Source: Fictibacillus phosphorivorans (GTDB lineage: Bacteria > Bacillota > Bacilli > Bacillales > Fictibacillaceae). From it: a stretch of 64,000 bases of DNA. Shown here piece by piece: positions 25,355-35,256 of this stretch (position 1 is the stretch's first letter; each line of letters begins with the position of its first letter). Made by a program: the position numbers and the translations under genes. Location of the stretch: assembly GCF_001629705.1 (NCBI RefSeq), contig NZ_CP015378.1, positions 2,542,001 to 2,606,000 of the forward strand. Reading direction: 5' to 3'. Below the pieces are notes generated by a model that was given only the letters and a program-made list of their open reading frames with translations, was not told the DNA's origin and ran no database searches.

Positions 25355-25973
25355 CCTGATCCACACTCCCACTCTCGCTGTTCGTGATATTGATATTACT
25401 ATTGTTTTGTTTAGCTATCCAGCATCCAGAAATAAAATCAATCAAGAAATGAGCGATGAAAGGTACCCAAATGTTATCCGTCATCTCATAGATCAGACCT
25501 AGCCAAAAACTCAAACCACATACAATACTAAAAAGAACAGGTTTCTTTATATAACGAACATGCAGGACAGCAAAAATCATACTCGTTAGAACTAGACCCA
25601 ATAAAGATTGTAAGACACCGCGGAATAACCACTCTTCAGCAAATGCAATTACGCCCGTGAGGAAAAAGATATGAATGTAAGAGAGAGAACCAAATATCTT
25701 TTCATTGATTCCGCCATCATCTAACGATTCTTCAGGCAACCACTTTCTTAGCTGAATGGATAAAAAAGGTAGAAGTAACCCTGTACTTATTGCAATCAAC
25801 CATTCGTACCCGGAAAGATCAAGGTCATTCAGCTTCCATGGAAAAGAAACGTTAAAGAAAAAGGCTAGGGCAAACGCGGCTACGATAAACAAACTTTGTG
25901 AAAAATAGACATTTAACAAAAGTTCTCTTGGTGTAATCTGGTCGATCCAATTGTTTTTTTCAGAATTCCTCAT
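25344..25973 (-). CDS. ypbD: CPBP-family intramembrane protease-like protein
   Basis: 209 residues with about six membrane helices. The Abi/CAAX-protease motifs are present: EEWLFRG (EExxxR), FAVLHVRY (FxxxH) and FIAHFLIDF. Bacterial CPBP members are glutamate-type intramembrane proteases, but the B. subtilis gene has no known substrate. Starts nearly on the recQ stop and overlaps the next gene, so recQ-ypbD-ypbE form one unit. Confidence 0.88.
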   Translation of the reverse strand: MRNSEKNNWIDQITPRELLLNVYFSQSLFIVAAFALAFFFNVSFPWKLNDLDLSGYEWLIAISTGLLLPFLSIQLRKWLPEESLDDGGINEKIFGSLSYIHIFFLTGVIAFAEEWLFRGVLQSLLGLVLTSMIFAVLHVRYIKKPVLFSIVCGLSFWLGLIYEMTDNIWVPFIAHFLIDFISGCWIAKQNNSNINITNSESGSVDQDEE

Positions 25974-25976
25974 CCT

Positions 25977-27476
25977 TTAGTTGTACACTTCCTGTCTTAA
26001 AAGTCGTCTTAATTCATCTTCCCATAATCCATAAGATGTGTTAAGTGACGCTTGTTTTCCATAAAAGTGCGAAAGTTCTGTCCCACAATGACCACAGCAA
26101 TGTGTATCAGGTTTAGGTTCAGGTTCTCCGAAATATTTCAGCAGCCCACTTCTTTTACATGTATGACTCGTCGCCCACTTTTCGATCGCCATTAATGATT
26201 CTATTTTATCAGCTTTTCTATTCTCAATCGTAGTTTTTATTCTTGAGATCAGCACATTTTTTTCATGAACCTCTAGATTTTTTTTATCAAGTACACCCGC
26301 TTTTTTAAAATGATATTCCATGAACCGTTGACCGGTTTCGGATAGTCCAACAAGTTTCAGTTTTTCTCTATACGTATGTTTTTTTATTTGTTCGTGGTCA
26401 GAAAATAAATAATCGATTTGTGTGAGATCAGGCAGTTCTTGGTCAATAAAATGGTACGGTACCTCAAGATCAGCTTGATGATACAACAAGACGGCGACAG
26501 AAGGTTTCGAGTCTCTGCCCGCTCTCCCTATTTCCTGAATATACCCCTCAATCGTAGAAGGCGTTTGAAAATGGATCACAAATCGGATGTCCGATTTATT
26601 AATTCCCATTCCGAACGCATTCGTACAAACAATAATGTTCAGTTGTGATTCAAGAAACTGTTTTTGAACAAGAAGTCGTTCATCTGCGTTCATACCACCA
26701 TGATAAAAAGCCACTCCTTCTATATCATGATCTTGAAATTCTTGAACGAGCCCTTCTGCTGCAATCCTGGTATTCGTATAGATGATGCCTGGGCCTTTGA
26801 GCTGCTGAACAAGGCTGATCGCTCGCTCCACTTTTTCATCATGCTCATCAAAGCGTTCAACAAAGATAGATATATTCGGACGGTTCACACTATGAATATG
26901 TACTTCTGCGTTTTTCATGTCGAGATGATGAAGGATGTCATCTTGTACTTTTTTTGTTGCAGTTGCTGTTAATGCAAGACTAAGCGGATTTCCCATCGCT
27001 TTTTTCATATCTGCTAACTCTAAATAAAAGGGACGAAACTCATGACCCCATTGTGAGATGCAATGAGCTTCATCAACTACGAATAAAGACCAATTAACTG
27101 ACAGCAGGATAGAACGGATGTAAGAGTTTTGCAGGATTTCAGGACTCACGAACACAAACTGATAATCTTGTATCCTCTTTAAGACGTTCTGTTTTTCACC
27201 TTGGTCTAAAAAGCTGTTTAGAGCGATCGTTCTCTTAAACCCAGCTTGTTTGAACTGATCTACTTGATCTTCCATCAATGAAACCAACGGAGAAATGATA
27301 AGAGCTCTTCCTTTTAGTAGATGTGCCGTCATCTGGTAGATTAGGGTTTTCCCCGTTCCGGTAGGCAGCATTCCTAACACATCATTTCCCCTAAGCAGGT
27401 CTTCCACAATCTCTTTTTGGCCAGCTCTAAACGTTGAAAATCCGTATAATTCTTTAAGCACTGCTTCCAGTTGCAT
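25977..27476 (-). CDS. recQ: RecQ-family ATP-dependent DNA helicase (RecS)
   Basis: 499 residues from ATG 27474-27476, seven bases after GGTGG. Helicase motifs in order: MLPTGTGKT (Walker A), [16 protein letters not shown] motif Ia ([13 protein letters not shown]), [16 protein letters not shown] (DEAH plus the RecQ aromatic loop), TATATKK, and [10 protein letters not shown] (motif VI). A cysteine cluster (CKRSG, CCGHCG) suggests the zinc site. It is about 100 residues shorter than full RecQ and lacks HRDC, like B. subtilis RecS (YpbC). Its start overlaps ypbB. Confidence 0.93.
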   Translation of the reverse strand: MQLEAVLKELYGFSTFRAGQKEIVEDLLRGNDVLGMLPTGTGKTLIYQMTAHLLKGRALIISPLVSLMEDQVDQFKQAGFKRTIALNSFLDQGEKQNVLKRIQDYQFVFVSPEILQNSYIRSILLSVNWSLFVVDEAHCISQWGHEFRPFYLELADMKKAMGNPLSLALTATATKKVQDDILHHLDMKNAEVHIHSVNRPNISIFVERFDEHDEKVERAISLVQQLKGPGIIYTNTRIAAEGLVQEFQDHDIEGVAFYHGGMNADERLLVQKQFLESQLNIIVCTNAFGMGINKSDIRFVIHFQTPSTIEGYIQEIGRAGRDSKPSVAVLLYHQADLEVPYHFIDQELPDLTQIDYLFSDHEQIKKHTYREKLKLVGLSETGQRFMEYHFKKAGVLDKKNLEVHEKNVLISRIKTTIENRKADKIESLMAIEKWATSHTCKRSGLLKYFGEPEPKPDTHCCGHCGTELSHFYGKQASLNTSYGLWEDELRRLLRQEVYN

Positions 27477-28446
27477 GTTTACCACCTTCTTTTGCGAGTA
27501 CTAACCTGATTTGAAAATAAGACAGATGTGGAAAGGCGTCCTTAAATGGACGAAGTTTCGTTTCATTCGTTTTGCTGTAGAAGTGTTTCAACTTCAAAAC
27601 TTCTTGTTCATCGATGTAAGGTATTAACGAAAAATCAGGCACTTCTCTTGCGATCTCGACAAGATGATCTTCCAGTGTACTCATCTTAAGATTTCGAACA
27701 TTCATGATTTCTTCTATGGATTTATGATTTTTTAACATTTTAAAAGTTAGTGATGCCGAATTCGTTAACGCAGGAGCTTCTGTATAGGAACCTATTAAAG
27801 AGTGAAGCATCGGAAAATTCTTCTTTTCATAAACGATTTTGTTTATGAGAGCATGCAATACCGCCCGGAAACGTAGGATTGTCTCTTCCTGACTCAAGTC
27901 TTCAACCCGTGATAACTGCTCAAAAGTACTGCCGATTCTATGATAACCAGATAGTTTCTTAACAAATAGATCAGCTGATTTAGGTTCATGTTCTAACAGT
28001 ATTCGAGATACTTCACGATAAAGTTTTTCCGCATGAGTCTTTCTTTCTGACTCAGACTTAGGAAAGATAGATTTTACTTTACCGATTACAGAGTAATCTC
28101 TAACTACTGGTGAATAATTAAAATGACCATATAGCGAATTAGAAAGAGCTTGTACATATAACGTAATCACTTGCCAACATGAAGTCTCGATCGAGGCATA
28201 TTTTAGTCCGTTTAAATGTTTTAAATAGGATAATCTATCATTCTCATACTCAAGAACTTCTTCACCTTTTTCAGTAAGAACGTAAACATGATCCTCTAAA
28301 GTCTTCATATACTCTTCTTTTATCAAGCCAAGGATCGACTGAGTAAAAGTATCATGTGCCATGCCTTTAAAAGCAGCATAATAGCGTTCAATGCCAAACC
28401 ATTGACTGTCAGACAAGGATTGAGCTGTCTTCTTTCCTGTAACCAT
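27454..28446 (-). CDS. ypbB: YpbB helix-turn-helix protein, N-terminus uncertain
   Basis: 330 residues from the first ATG. The C-terminal part (about 240-320) is a helix-turn-helix domain typical of YpbB, which always precedes recS. The annotated ATG has no convincing ribosome site. The frame stays open upstream to a TGA at 28531-28533 and encodes a segment ending [10 protein letters not shown] that fits the YpbB N-terminus I remember (GxYHLLxGKK). No ATG, GTG or TTG occurs in that extension; an ATT at 28525-28527 sits six bases after the GG of GGTGAT. The true start may therefore be a rare ATT. Confidence 0.85.
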   Translation of the reverse strand: MVTGKKTAQSLSDSQWFGIERYYAAFKGMAHDTFTQSILGLIKEEYMKTLEDHVYVLTEKGEEVLEYENDRLSYLKHLNGLKYASIETSCWQVITLYVQALSNSLYGHFNYSPVVRDYSVIGKVKSIFPKSESERKTHAEKLYREVSRILLEHEPKSADLFVKKLSGYHRIGSTFEQLSRVEDLSQEETILRFRAVLHALINKIVYEKKNFPMLHSLIGSYTEAPALTNSASLTFKMLKNHKSIEEIMNVRNLKMSTLEDHLVEIAREVPDFSLIPYIDEQEVLKLKHFYSKTNETKLRPFKDAFPHLSYFQIRLVLAKEGGKHATGSSA

Positions 28447-28533
28447 ATAATAGACGCCTGAGCTTTTTCTACTACCGTTTATTTTTCCAAAGATATCTAA
28501 AAAAACAACATGACAAATATCTATAATAAATCA

Positions 28534-29000
<467 letters not shown>

Positions 29001-29015
29001 TTTTAATCATACTAG

Positions 29016-29044
29016 AAACCCTCTTTCATTAGAGGGTTTTTTAT
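29016..29044 (+). terminator. Terminator after fer
   Basis: Stem AAACCCTCT / AGAGGGTTT followed by T6. Confidence 0.92.
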
Positions 29045-29193
29045 TTATTTTATTAAGGATGATTCTCATTGTCAATTAGTTTTCTTATTTTTTGAAACCG
29101 CTATCTTAAAAATCATTGTTGTGCCTATCGTCAGAATGTGATAAATTATCAAAATATTGATGCTATTCATAAAGATTGACAAGGGGTGGAACT

Positions 29194-30768
29194 GTGACAG
29201 CAACCGTATTAGTCTGTGATGGAATAACGAGTGAAGGTGTTGAACCGTTAGTAAAACTTGAAGGTGTTGAGCTGATCTTCGGAAAACTTGACGAAATCAC
29301 CCAACCAGAAAACATTCAAGGAATCATGGTACGAAGTGCAACTAAGATTACAGAAGATGTATTGAATCAGCTACCAGCGCTTCAAATCATCGCACGAGCT
29401 GGTGTTGGTGTTGATAATATCGATCTGAATGCAGCAACAAAAAGAGGTGTGCTCGTAGTAAATGCACCTGAAGGAAATACCATTTCAACAGCAGAACATA
29501 CTTGGGCCATGATGATGGCATTAGTCCGAAACATTCCACAAGCTAATCAATCGGTAAAACAAGGTGAATGGAACCGCAAAAAGTACACGGGCCAAGAGCT
29601 CTATCAAAAAACACTAGGAATAGTAGGCATGGGAAGGATCGGCTCTGAACTTGCAAAGCGTGCAAAAAGCTTTTCCATGAACGTACTTGTATTCGACCCT
29701 TATTTTCCGAAAGAAAAACAAAAAGAATTATCTGTAACATCTGTCGACCTTGATACGTTAATCCAACAGAGTGACGTTATCACCGTTCATACCCCGCTTA
29801 CAAAAGATACCCATAAACTATTAAATTTTGATAACTTGCAGTATGCAAAAAAAGGTGCGTTTATCTTAAACTGTGCTCGTGGTGGCATCATCGATGAAGA
29901 AGCTCTTCTACACTACTTGGATAACGAACATCTATCTGGATGCGCTCTTGACGTTTTCGAACAAGAACCGCCCGTCAGCCGCTCTTTAGTCGATCATCCT
30001 AAAGTAATCGTAACACCTCATATCGCTGCATCAACCGTGCAAGCGCAAAAGAATGTTGCTTATATGGCGAGTGACGAGATTCGTTCTCATTTTTTACATC
30101 AACCTTTGAAACACGCTGTAAATTTCCCTTCACTTTCAAAAGATACTTATGAGAAACTGATTGCTTATTACGATTTCTCAAATCTTCTTGGTTCTTTTAC
30201 GACTCAGTTCTTTAAAGAACCTGTGTCAGAGATTTCAATCGGCTATGGTGGATCCTTATCTGAAACGGATACTTCCTCCCTTACACGCAGTTTTTTGTGT
30301 GGCTTTTTAAAAACAAGACTAGATCGCCCTGTTAACGATGTAAACAGTATGGTGGCGGCTAAGGAACAAGGAATTGTAGTCGGTGAAAAGCACGGGACAG
30401 ATGATCACGGTTATCCAAATATCATCCACGTAAAAGTTACTGGTCTGAACACAACGTTTACACTTTCAGCAACACTCGTTAAAGGCTTTGGAGGCCGGAT
30501 CATCAAGTTGAACGGCTACACGGTTGATTTTGTTCCACAAGGATCACTTCTGTACATCGAACATCGTGACACACCAGGAATCATCGGAAAAGTAGGAGCA
30601 TTTTTAGGAGAACGAAACATTAATATCGCAACGATGCACGTCGGCCGTAAATCAGCAGGTGGTGAGGCGATGATGGTCCTTACCTTTGACACGCAGCTTC
30701 CAGAATCTACTCAGAAAGAGCTCAGGAGCATCGAGGATCTTCTTGTTTGCAAACCTTTGGATTTGTAA
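29194..30768 (+). CDS. serA: D-3-phosphoglycerate dehydrogenase
   Basis: 524 residues from GTG 29194, seven bases after AAGGGG; an in-frame TTG further upstream lies before the ribosome site. Catalyses the first step of serine synthesis with NAD+. The Rossmann motif GMGRIGSE (about 147), catalytic Arg/Glu/His regions (NCARGGIIDEEAL, TPHIAAST), the allosteric substrate-binding domain and a C-terminal ACT domain (LLYIEHRDTPGIIGKVGAFL) give the long type I form. Monocistronic. Confidence 0.97.
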   Translation: MTATVLVCDGITSEGVEPLVKLEGVELIFGKLDEITQPENIQGIMVRSATKITEDVLNQLPALQIIARAGVGVDNIDLNAATKRGVLVVNAPEGNTISTAEHTWAMMMALVRNIPQANQSVKQGEWNRKKYTGQELYQKTLGIVGMGRIGSELAKRAKSFSMNVLVFDPYFPKEKQKELSVTSVDLDTLIQQSDVITVHTPLTKDTHKLLNFDNLQYAKKGAFILNCARGGIIDEEALLHYLDNEHLSGCALDVFEQEPPVSRSLVDHPKVIVTPHIAASTVQAQKNVAYMASDEIRSHFLHQPLKHAVNFPSLSKDTYEKLIAYYDFSNLLGSFTTQFFKEPVSEISIGYGGSLSETDTSSLTRSFLCGFLKTRLDRPVNDVNSMVAAKEQGIVVGEKHGTDDHGYPNIIHVKVTGLNTTFTLSATLVKGFGGRIIKLNGYTVDFVPQGSLLYIEHRDTPGIIGKVGAFLGERNINIATMHVGRKSAGGEAMMVLTFDTQLPESTQKELRSIEDLLVCKPLDL

Positions 30769-30779
30769 TATAGAGATAG

Positions 30780-30811
30780 CAAAAAGCTCTGCATGATTGC
30801 AGAGCTTTTTT
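30780..30811. terminator. Bidirectional terminator between serA and the PHP gene
   Basis: Stem AAAAAGCTCTGCA / TGCAGAGCTTTTT with T tracts on both strands. Confidence 0.92.
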
Positions 30812-30819
30812 ATTTGTGT

Positions 30820-31632
30820 TTATCCTAGATCTACTTCTTTTCTTTCCCCATTCTGAAAAGTCATCAGCTTTGTGTACCCTATTTCTTTTGCAAGCTTTAT
30901 TGATGACTCATAGTTCTCTCCCACTTGGTGAGGCTCATGGGCATCAGATGAGAGTACGATCGGTATGCCTTTTTTATAGCAAAGGGATAGAAGTTCTGGC
31001 TCTGGATAGATTCTTCCGACAGGTTTCCTTAGCCCCGCTGAAGATATCTCTACACACGTTTTTGAATTTTTCAACGCATCGGTTATGCGCTCATACTGTT
31101 CTAATAAAAATTCTTGGTCAGTCGGAACATATTTAAAGATCTTGACTAGATCGATATGTCCAACAATATCGAATAGATTTGATTCTGCAAGTGTTACAAT
31201 TTGATCATAGTACGAACGATACGTGTCATAAAGATCTCGACGGTCCCATTCTTTTCTGTATTCGGCAAGATCTATCCCGAAATCTTCGACCCAGTGCACA
31301 GAGCCGATCACATAATCGAATGGATAGGACTTTATGAAAGCCTCCATCTCGGCATGTTTTCCTGGTGTATAATCCATTTCAATCGACATGCGGACGTCCA
31401 TTCCTAACTGATCTGCACGCTTGAACAGATCCACATAATCGTCCATCTTGTAATAGCGTCTTTCTTCCATCCATGGTTTTGATACGATGTTTTTTGTTTC
31501 ATAAAAGTGATACGCGTGTTCCGAGATCCCAAACTCTTGTATTCCCTTCTCTTTTGCCGTGTCTACAAATTGTTTTAGATAATCAATCGTTAATGTTCCT
31601 TTTTCGAGATGAGAATGGTAATCTGTTAGCAT
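30820..31632 (-). CDS. hisJ: PHP-family phosphatase, probably histidinol-phosphatase
   Basis: 270 residues from ATG 31630-31632, six bases after AAGGAG. The PHP metal motifs are present: DYHSHLEKG, ISEHAYHF, GSVHWVEDF, VGHIDLVK and SSDAHEP. Length and motif order match HisJ (YtvP, 268), which dephosphorylates histidinol phosphate. No his genes are nearby, so a related phosphoesterase role is possible. Confidence 0.8.
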   Translation of the reverse strand: MLTDYHSHLEKGTLTIDYLKQFVDTAKEKGIQEFGISEHAYHFYETKNIVSKPWMEERRYYKMDDYVDLFKRADQLGMDVRMSIEMDYTPGKHAEMEAFIKSYPFDYVIGSVHWVEDFGIDLAEYRKEWDRRDLYDTYRSYYDQIVTLAESNLFDIVGHIDLVKIFKYVPTDQEFLLEQYERITDALKNSKTCVEISSAGLRKPVGRIYPEPELLSLCYKKGIPIVLSSDAHEPHQVGENYESSIKLAKEIGYTKLMTFQNGERKEVDLG

Positions 31633-31694
31633 ATTAATCTCCTTTTTAAAACGTTTTACCATATGTACCATGAATTCCTTGTTCGTTCAAGAGT

Positions 31695-31784
31695 TTATGC
31701 TCCCAATTTACCTCCGATAAATAAGACGCTTAAGCACATCATTAAAAAGATCACAGCAAAAAAACGGTTCAGATAATCTCGCAT
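31695..31784 (-). CDS. 29-residue putative membrane peptide
   Basis: ATG at 31782-31784 six bases after a strong AGGAGG, stop TAA at 31695-31697. Product begins MRDYLNRFF, has one hydrophobic helix (AVIFLMMCLSVLFIGG) and ends KLGA. Size and make-up suit a small membrane regulator, but no homologue is recognised. It lies alone between the ECF gene and the PHP gene. Confidence 0.5.
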   Translation of the reverse strand: MRDYLNRFFAVIFLMMCLSVLFIGGKLGA

Positions 31785-31860
31785 TTTGTCCTCCTAGGTA
31801 AAAATAAAATCAACTTTATCATCCTATTCAGCTTTTTAACTTTTTGAACCGGTTTTTAAA

Positions 31861-31894
31861 GAAAAAAAGCTGCCTATTCAAAGGCAGCTTTTTG
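31861..31894 (-). terminator. Terminator at the end of the putative B12-uptake operon
   Basis: Stem AAAGCTGCCT / AGGCAGCTTT followed by T on the minus strand, overlapping the stop codon of the ECF gene. Confidence 0.9.
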
Positions 31895-32404
31895 ACTAAC
31901 ATCCTTATTTATATAATTTTCCATCACATACAGAAGTGGTTTGTAAAGAACGATAAAGAACACTACGTTACCAATAGCGTGATTTAGATCAAAAGGAAGA
32001 CTCGCTAAGTAATACGGCCAGAATTTCTGCATGATGATTCCACCAAAGAGAACAGACATGATGAAACCAAACAGAAAGCCACAGAATCCTGCATAGATAG
32101 GGAGCAACAACCAAGGTATCTTATGTCGGTATCTGCCTAAGTATGCGCTCATAACGGCTATCAGCCCCCATGCAAACATCTGACCGAACGTCCACAGGCC
32201 ATGTCCTAAAAATAGGTTGGTTGTGATCGTACTTAATATTGCGAGTAACAGTCCTTGCGCTGGACCGAGTACGAATGAAGCGAGTATGAGTATCGTCGTA
32301 TTCGGCTGAACATTCGGTATCATTGAAAAGGCGATTCTGCCTACTGTCAATATTGCAGCAAGTAAGGCGATGATCGTAATTCGTTTGACTGTCAGCTTAT
32401 TCAT
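31874..32404 (-). CDS. ECF transporter S component, candidate cobalamin-specific
   Basis: 176 residues from ATG 32402-32404, which overlaps the lipoprotein stop by eight bases (ATGAATAA); a TTG at 32419 is the alternative. About six membrane helices, as in S components, with FVLGPAQGLLLAILSTITTN and a conserved GFxFG-like segment (CGFLFGFIMSV). Substrate is inferred from the cobalamin riboswitch upstream: most likely cobalamin or a precursor (CbrT-type). No ATPase or T component is adjacent, so it would share the housekeeping EcfA1A2T of group II systems. Confidence 0.8.
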   Translation of the reverse strand: MNKLTVKRITIIALLAAILTVGRIAFSMIPNVQPNTTILILASFVLGPAQGLLLAILSTITTNLFLGHGLWTFGQMFAWGLIAVMSAYLGRYRHKIPWLLLPIYAGFCGFLFGFIMSVLFGGIIMQKFWPYYLASLPFDLNHAIGNVVFFIVLYKPLLYVMENYINKDVSQKAAFE

Positions 32405-32798
32405 ACTTGTGAAGGTCAAATTCTACGACATCACCAGGTTTTAATGTAATATCCTTAGCACCCTTCATCGCTTCTTCACCGTTTACAGAAAAAAACCAAG
32501 ATGTTTTCTCCTGTTCGCTTCCAGCCACGCCTTCAATACTGCTGATAAATGCACCATCGTATTGTGTTTCGATCTTAAAGTTATCTTGCATCACTTCCAT
32601 GATCGTCGCATCTTTTGCGATATCGACTTTCTTTTCCGTAACTTTTTCTTTACCGTTATCTTTTGTGATCTGAACCGTTACTTGTTCTTTCTTCGTTTCT
32701 TCTTGTTTCGGCTGATCCGCTGGTTCTTTCGTTTCAGTCGTTCCACAGCCTACTAAAATCATCATCATTGTTGCTAATACTAAAAGTAATTTTTTCAT
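32397..32798 (-). CDS. DUF4430 lipoprotein, candidate cobalamin-binding partner
   Basis: 133 residues. A lipoprotein signal ends in lipobox LVGC (Cys18), followed by a Glu/Lys/Thr linker and a DUF4430 domain (about 45-132; the signature WFFSVNG aligns with the family's WxYxVNG). DUF4430 is the small domain related to the C-terminal beta domain of eukaryotic transcobalamin/intrinsic factor. The cobalamin riboswitch and translational coupling to an ECF S component suggest it captures corrinoid outside the membrane. Confidence 0.85.
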   Translation of the reverse strand: MKKLLLVLATMMMILVGCGTTETKEPADQPKQEETKKEQVTVQITKDNGKEKVTEKKVDIAKDATIMEVMQDNFKIETQYDGAFISSIEGVAGSEQEKTSWFFSVNGEEAMKGAKDITLKPGDVVEFDLHKYE

Positions 32799-32877
32799 GA
32801 TTAACCTCTTCCTAAATAATTTTCTTTATTTCATTGATTTTTGCTTTACTTATTGTTCATTAAACTTCCTCGATAAT

Positions 32878-33006
32878 GTTGATTGTAGCGGAAGATGCGA
32901 GACTCCTGCGGGACGAGCGGTCAGGTGAGACCCCTTAAGGCGCAACGCGGCAAGGAGGCTCACCGCACGCCCCGCGGAAAGCGAAGCAACTGGAGCGGAA
33001 ATCAAC
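32878..33006 (-). repeat. Mosaic interspersed repeat, copy 4, inside the B12 leader
   Basis: 129-bp short-form element in the minus orientation (left end GTTGATTGTAGCGGAAG, right end CTGGAGCGGAAATCAAC). It lies between the terminator of the cobalamin riboswitch and the lipoprotein start, so it is part of the untranslated leader whenever the operon is transcribed. Confidence 0.92.
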
Positions 33007-33057
33007 CACTTTCTTAAAAGTAACAATATGTAAAATACTTCCTCAGAAAATCACGCA

Positions 33058-33330
33058 ACTAAAAAAATCCCCTTCGGCTACGAAGGAGATTAATAGTATA
33101 CAGGCAGAAAACAGCAACCGGCCCCGGTACTGTTAAACACCCCCCTATCCTCGTAGGTCATGTCATGTAACAAACAGGCAGGTCTCCTGGCTCTTGATCA
33201 TCGTCTCCTAACGCCTTCCCGTTTTCACAGTGGCGAAACTATAGGATTCTCACAATTACAGTGGCGGGACCGCAACGGAATCTAACCGTTTTCCCTTTTA
33301 AGCTCGTCCAATAAAGGACTGCACCTGTTT
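33058..33330 (-). promoter_or_regulatory. Cobalamin riboswitch with intrinsic terminator
   Basis: On the minus strand the P1 arms AAACAGG (33324-33330) and CCTGTTT (33172-33178) enclose the class-I landmarks: AAAAGGGAA, GCGGTCCCGCCACTG, a second GCCACTG, GGGAAGGC and the B12 box AGCCAGGAGACCTGCC. It is followed by a terminator, CTCCTTCG/CCGAAGGGG with T7 (33061-33090). Excess adenosylcobalamin should therefore terminate transcription before the lipoprotein-ECF operon. Confidence 0.97.
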
Positions 33331-33456
33331 AACACTTATGAAATTTTATGAAATCACAATTCCTATTATAAACATATTGGAGAAATTTGTGAAATCCTTT
33401 TTTAAAAACGACTATTGTTCCTTATGAAACAAGATTAATCGGGACGTATTGCTAAT

Positions 33457-35256
33457 TTATTTCAACGTTCGCGGAATAACGAAAGAAAATGTCGTGCCTT
33501 CATTATTCTTGCTGTGAACGCTGATCTGACCACCATGTGCTTCCACTATGTTTCTTGCAATGGCAAGTCCAAGACCCGTTCCACCTGATTTTCCTCTTGT
33601 TCTTGCTTTATCACCTTTATAAAAGCGTTCGAAAACAAATGGTAGATCTTCTTCTTTAATACCTGTCCCATTGTCTTTAACCAAAAACTTCACGTTCTGT
33701 TCGCTCACTTCGACAGTCAGGTTAACAAATCCACCTTGAGAAGTATGACGTATCGCATTATCAATCAAATTGGTTAAAACTTGCTCAATCCGGTCTGGAT
33801 CGATATCCATCTCCTCTTGTAGACTTTTAAGATTTTTCTTAAACTCTAGATTTAACTGAATCTCTCTGTCTTTTGCAGGACCTTGAAATTTTCGCACGAT
33901 TCTTTCTGCAAAAGGAATAATTGGAAGAGAGCTGTAGTGAAGCTTCATATGACCCGCTTCTAATCTCGCTAGATCGAGAAGTTCGTTAACTAGTCTTCCC
34001 ATGCGTTTCGATTCATCTAAGATGATTCCTGCTAACTCTTTCTTCTCTTCTTCAGATTCTGCAATATCATCTACGATTGCTTCACTATATCCTTGGAGCA
34101 TAGCAATCGGCGTCTTCAATTCATGTGAAACATTCGCTACAAAATCTTCTCTAAGCTTGTCCATTCGTCGTTCTTCTGTCATGTCTCGGAGAACAGCGAC
34201 TGCTCCTCGAATCAAAGATTGGTCATACAACGGCGTCATCACGACTACCCATGAACGGCCTTGTATCGCGATCTCAGTCATCTGTTCACTCTCAAGAGCA
34301 ACAACTTGTCCAAACAGCTGTCTAACCGTCTCGGGTACGTTTCCGTTAACCTCTGTCTTCATGCCTGATTCGTAATAAAAAGCCTGTAGAAATCGATCAG
34401 CAGGAGGATTTGTAACAAGAATGTTCATTTTTCTATCAAAGGTGATCACACCATCAGCCATTGAACTTAAAACACTTGTAAGCTGTTCTTTTTCTTGGTT
34501 CAATGCTGTGATGTTGTTTTTTAACTGTCTGCCCATCCGGTTAAAGGTCATACCAAGTTCGCCGATCTCATCATGAGTTAAAATCGGCACTTTCATATCA
34601 AACTCACCTTTAGCTACAGAAGTAGCCGCTTCTCTCATCCTTCTAAGTGGTGCTGTAATTCGGGTAGATAAGAAGAACGCAAAGATCGTAGTTAAGATAA
34701 TCGCGATTCCAGCTGCTAAAAAGATAAGATACTTTGTATGATTCGTCGTCTTTTCCACATTCTCAATGGATTGATAGACGTAAACGGCCCCTGCATTTTC
34801 TCCTGAGCCATAAGGTTCACCGTAGATAATCATCGTTTGCATCGTCTCATCGTTTTTATTCAGAACGGGAAAATCTCCGTTTACATAGATCTTTTTACCA
34901 CTCTCTGCGACAGTTGATAACTGTTCATTCTCTCTGAAAACAGAAACAGGTATATAAGGTGCATCATCGTAAGAGTTCTTAGACATAAACGATTCTTGAT
35001 TTTCGTCTATGATCATAATAGACATGGAATAAGCTTCAGCCATCTCACTCGTGATACGTATTGCTTCTTCCTTATTCTCGTCGCTTTCCATAATCAACAT
35101 TACTCGATCTGCCATCTTTGTTAATTGATCACGCGCTTGGTCATCGTAAAACGATTCAAAGAACTGTGTAAGAAGAATGGTAAGAAGCGTTAAAACGACG
35201 GAGACTAATAAAAGTATCGTTATCCAAAGTTTACCAACTACACTTCTCCAGATCAT
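33457..35256 (-). CDS. resE: Sensor histidine kinase ResE
   Basis: 599 residues. Two membrane helices (about 10-30 and 170-192) frame an extracellular sensor; then HAMP (RITAPLRRMREAA), a PAS domain, dimerisation domain with phospho-His in VSHELKTP, and ATPase domain (NLIDNAIRHTS, GGTGLGLAIA). In B. subtilis it phosphorylates ResD under low oxygen or NO. Its ATG overlaps the resD stop by four bases. The sigX-rsiX genes that follow resE in B. subtilis are absent; the B12 leader comes next. Confidence 0.95.
   Translation of the reverse strand: MIWRSVVGKLWITILLLVSVVLTLLTILLTQFFESFYDDQARDQLTKMADRVMLIMESDENKEEAIRITSEMAEAYSMSIMIIDENQESFMSKNSYDDAPYIPVSVFRENEQLSTVAESGKKIYVNGDFPVLNKNDETMQTMIIYGEPYGSGENAGAVYVYQSIENVEKTTNHTKYLIFLAAGIAIILTTIFAFFLSTRITAPLRRMREAATSVAKGEFDMKVPILTHDEIGELGMTFNRMGRQLKNNITALNQEKEQLTSVLSSMADGVITFDRKMNILVTNPPADRFLQAFYYESGMKTEVNGNVPETVRQLFGQVVALESEQMTEIAIQGRSWVVVMTPLYDQSLIRGAVAVLRDMTEERRMDKLREDFVANVSHELKTPIAMLQGYSEAIVDDIAESEEEKKELAGIILDESKRMGRLVNELLDLARLEAGHMKLHYSSLPIIPFAERIVRKFQGPAKDREIQLNLEFKKNLKSLQEEMDIDPDRIEQVLTNLIDNAIRHTSQGGFVNLTVEVSEQNVKFLVKDNGTGIKEEDLPFVFERFYKGDKARTRGKSGGTGLGLAIARNIVEAHGGQISVHSKNNEGTTFSFVIPRTLK

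Noticed and set aside
32878..33006. Possible CRISPR-like or tRNA-like structure in the GC-rich repeats
   Set aside because: Copies are dispersed, not regularly spaced, and show no cloverleaf or CCA end; no cas genes are present.
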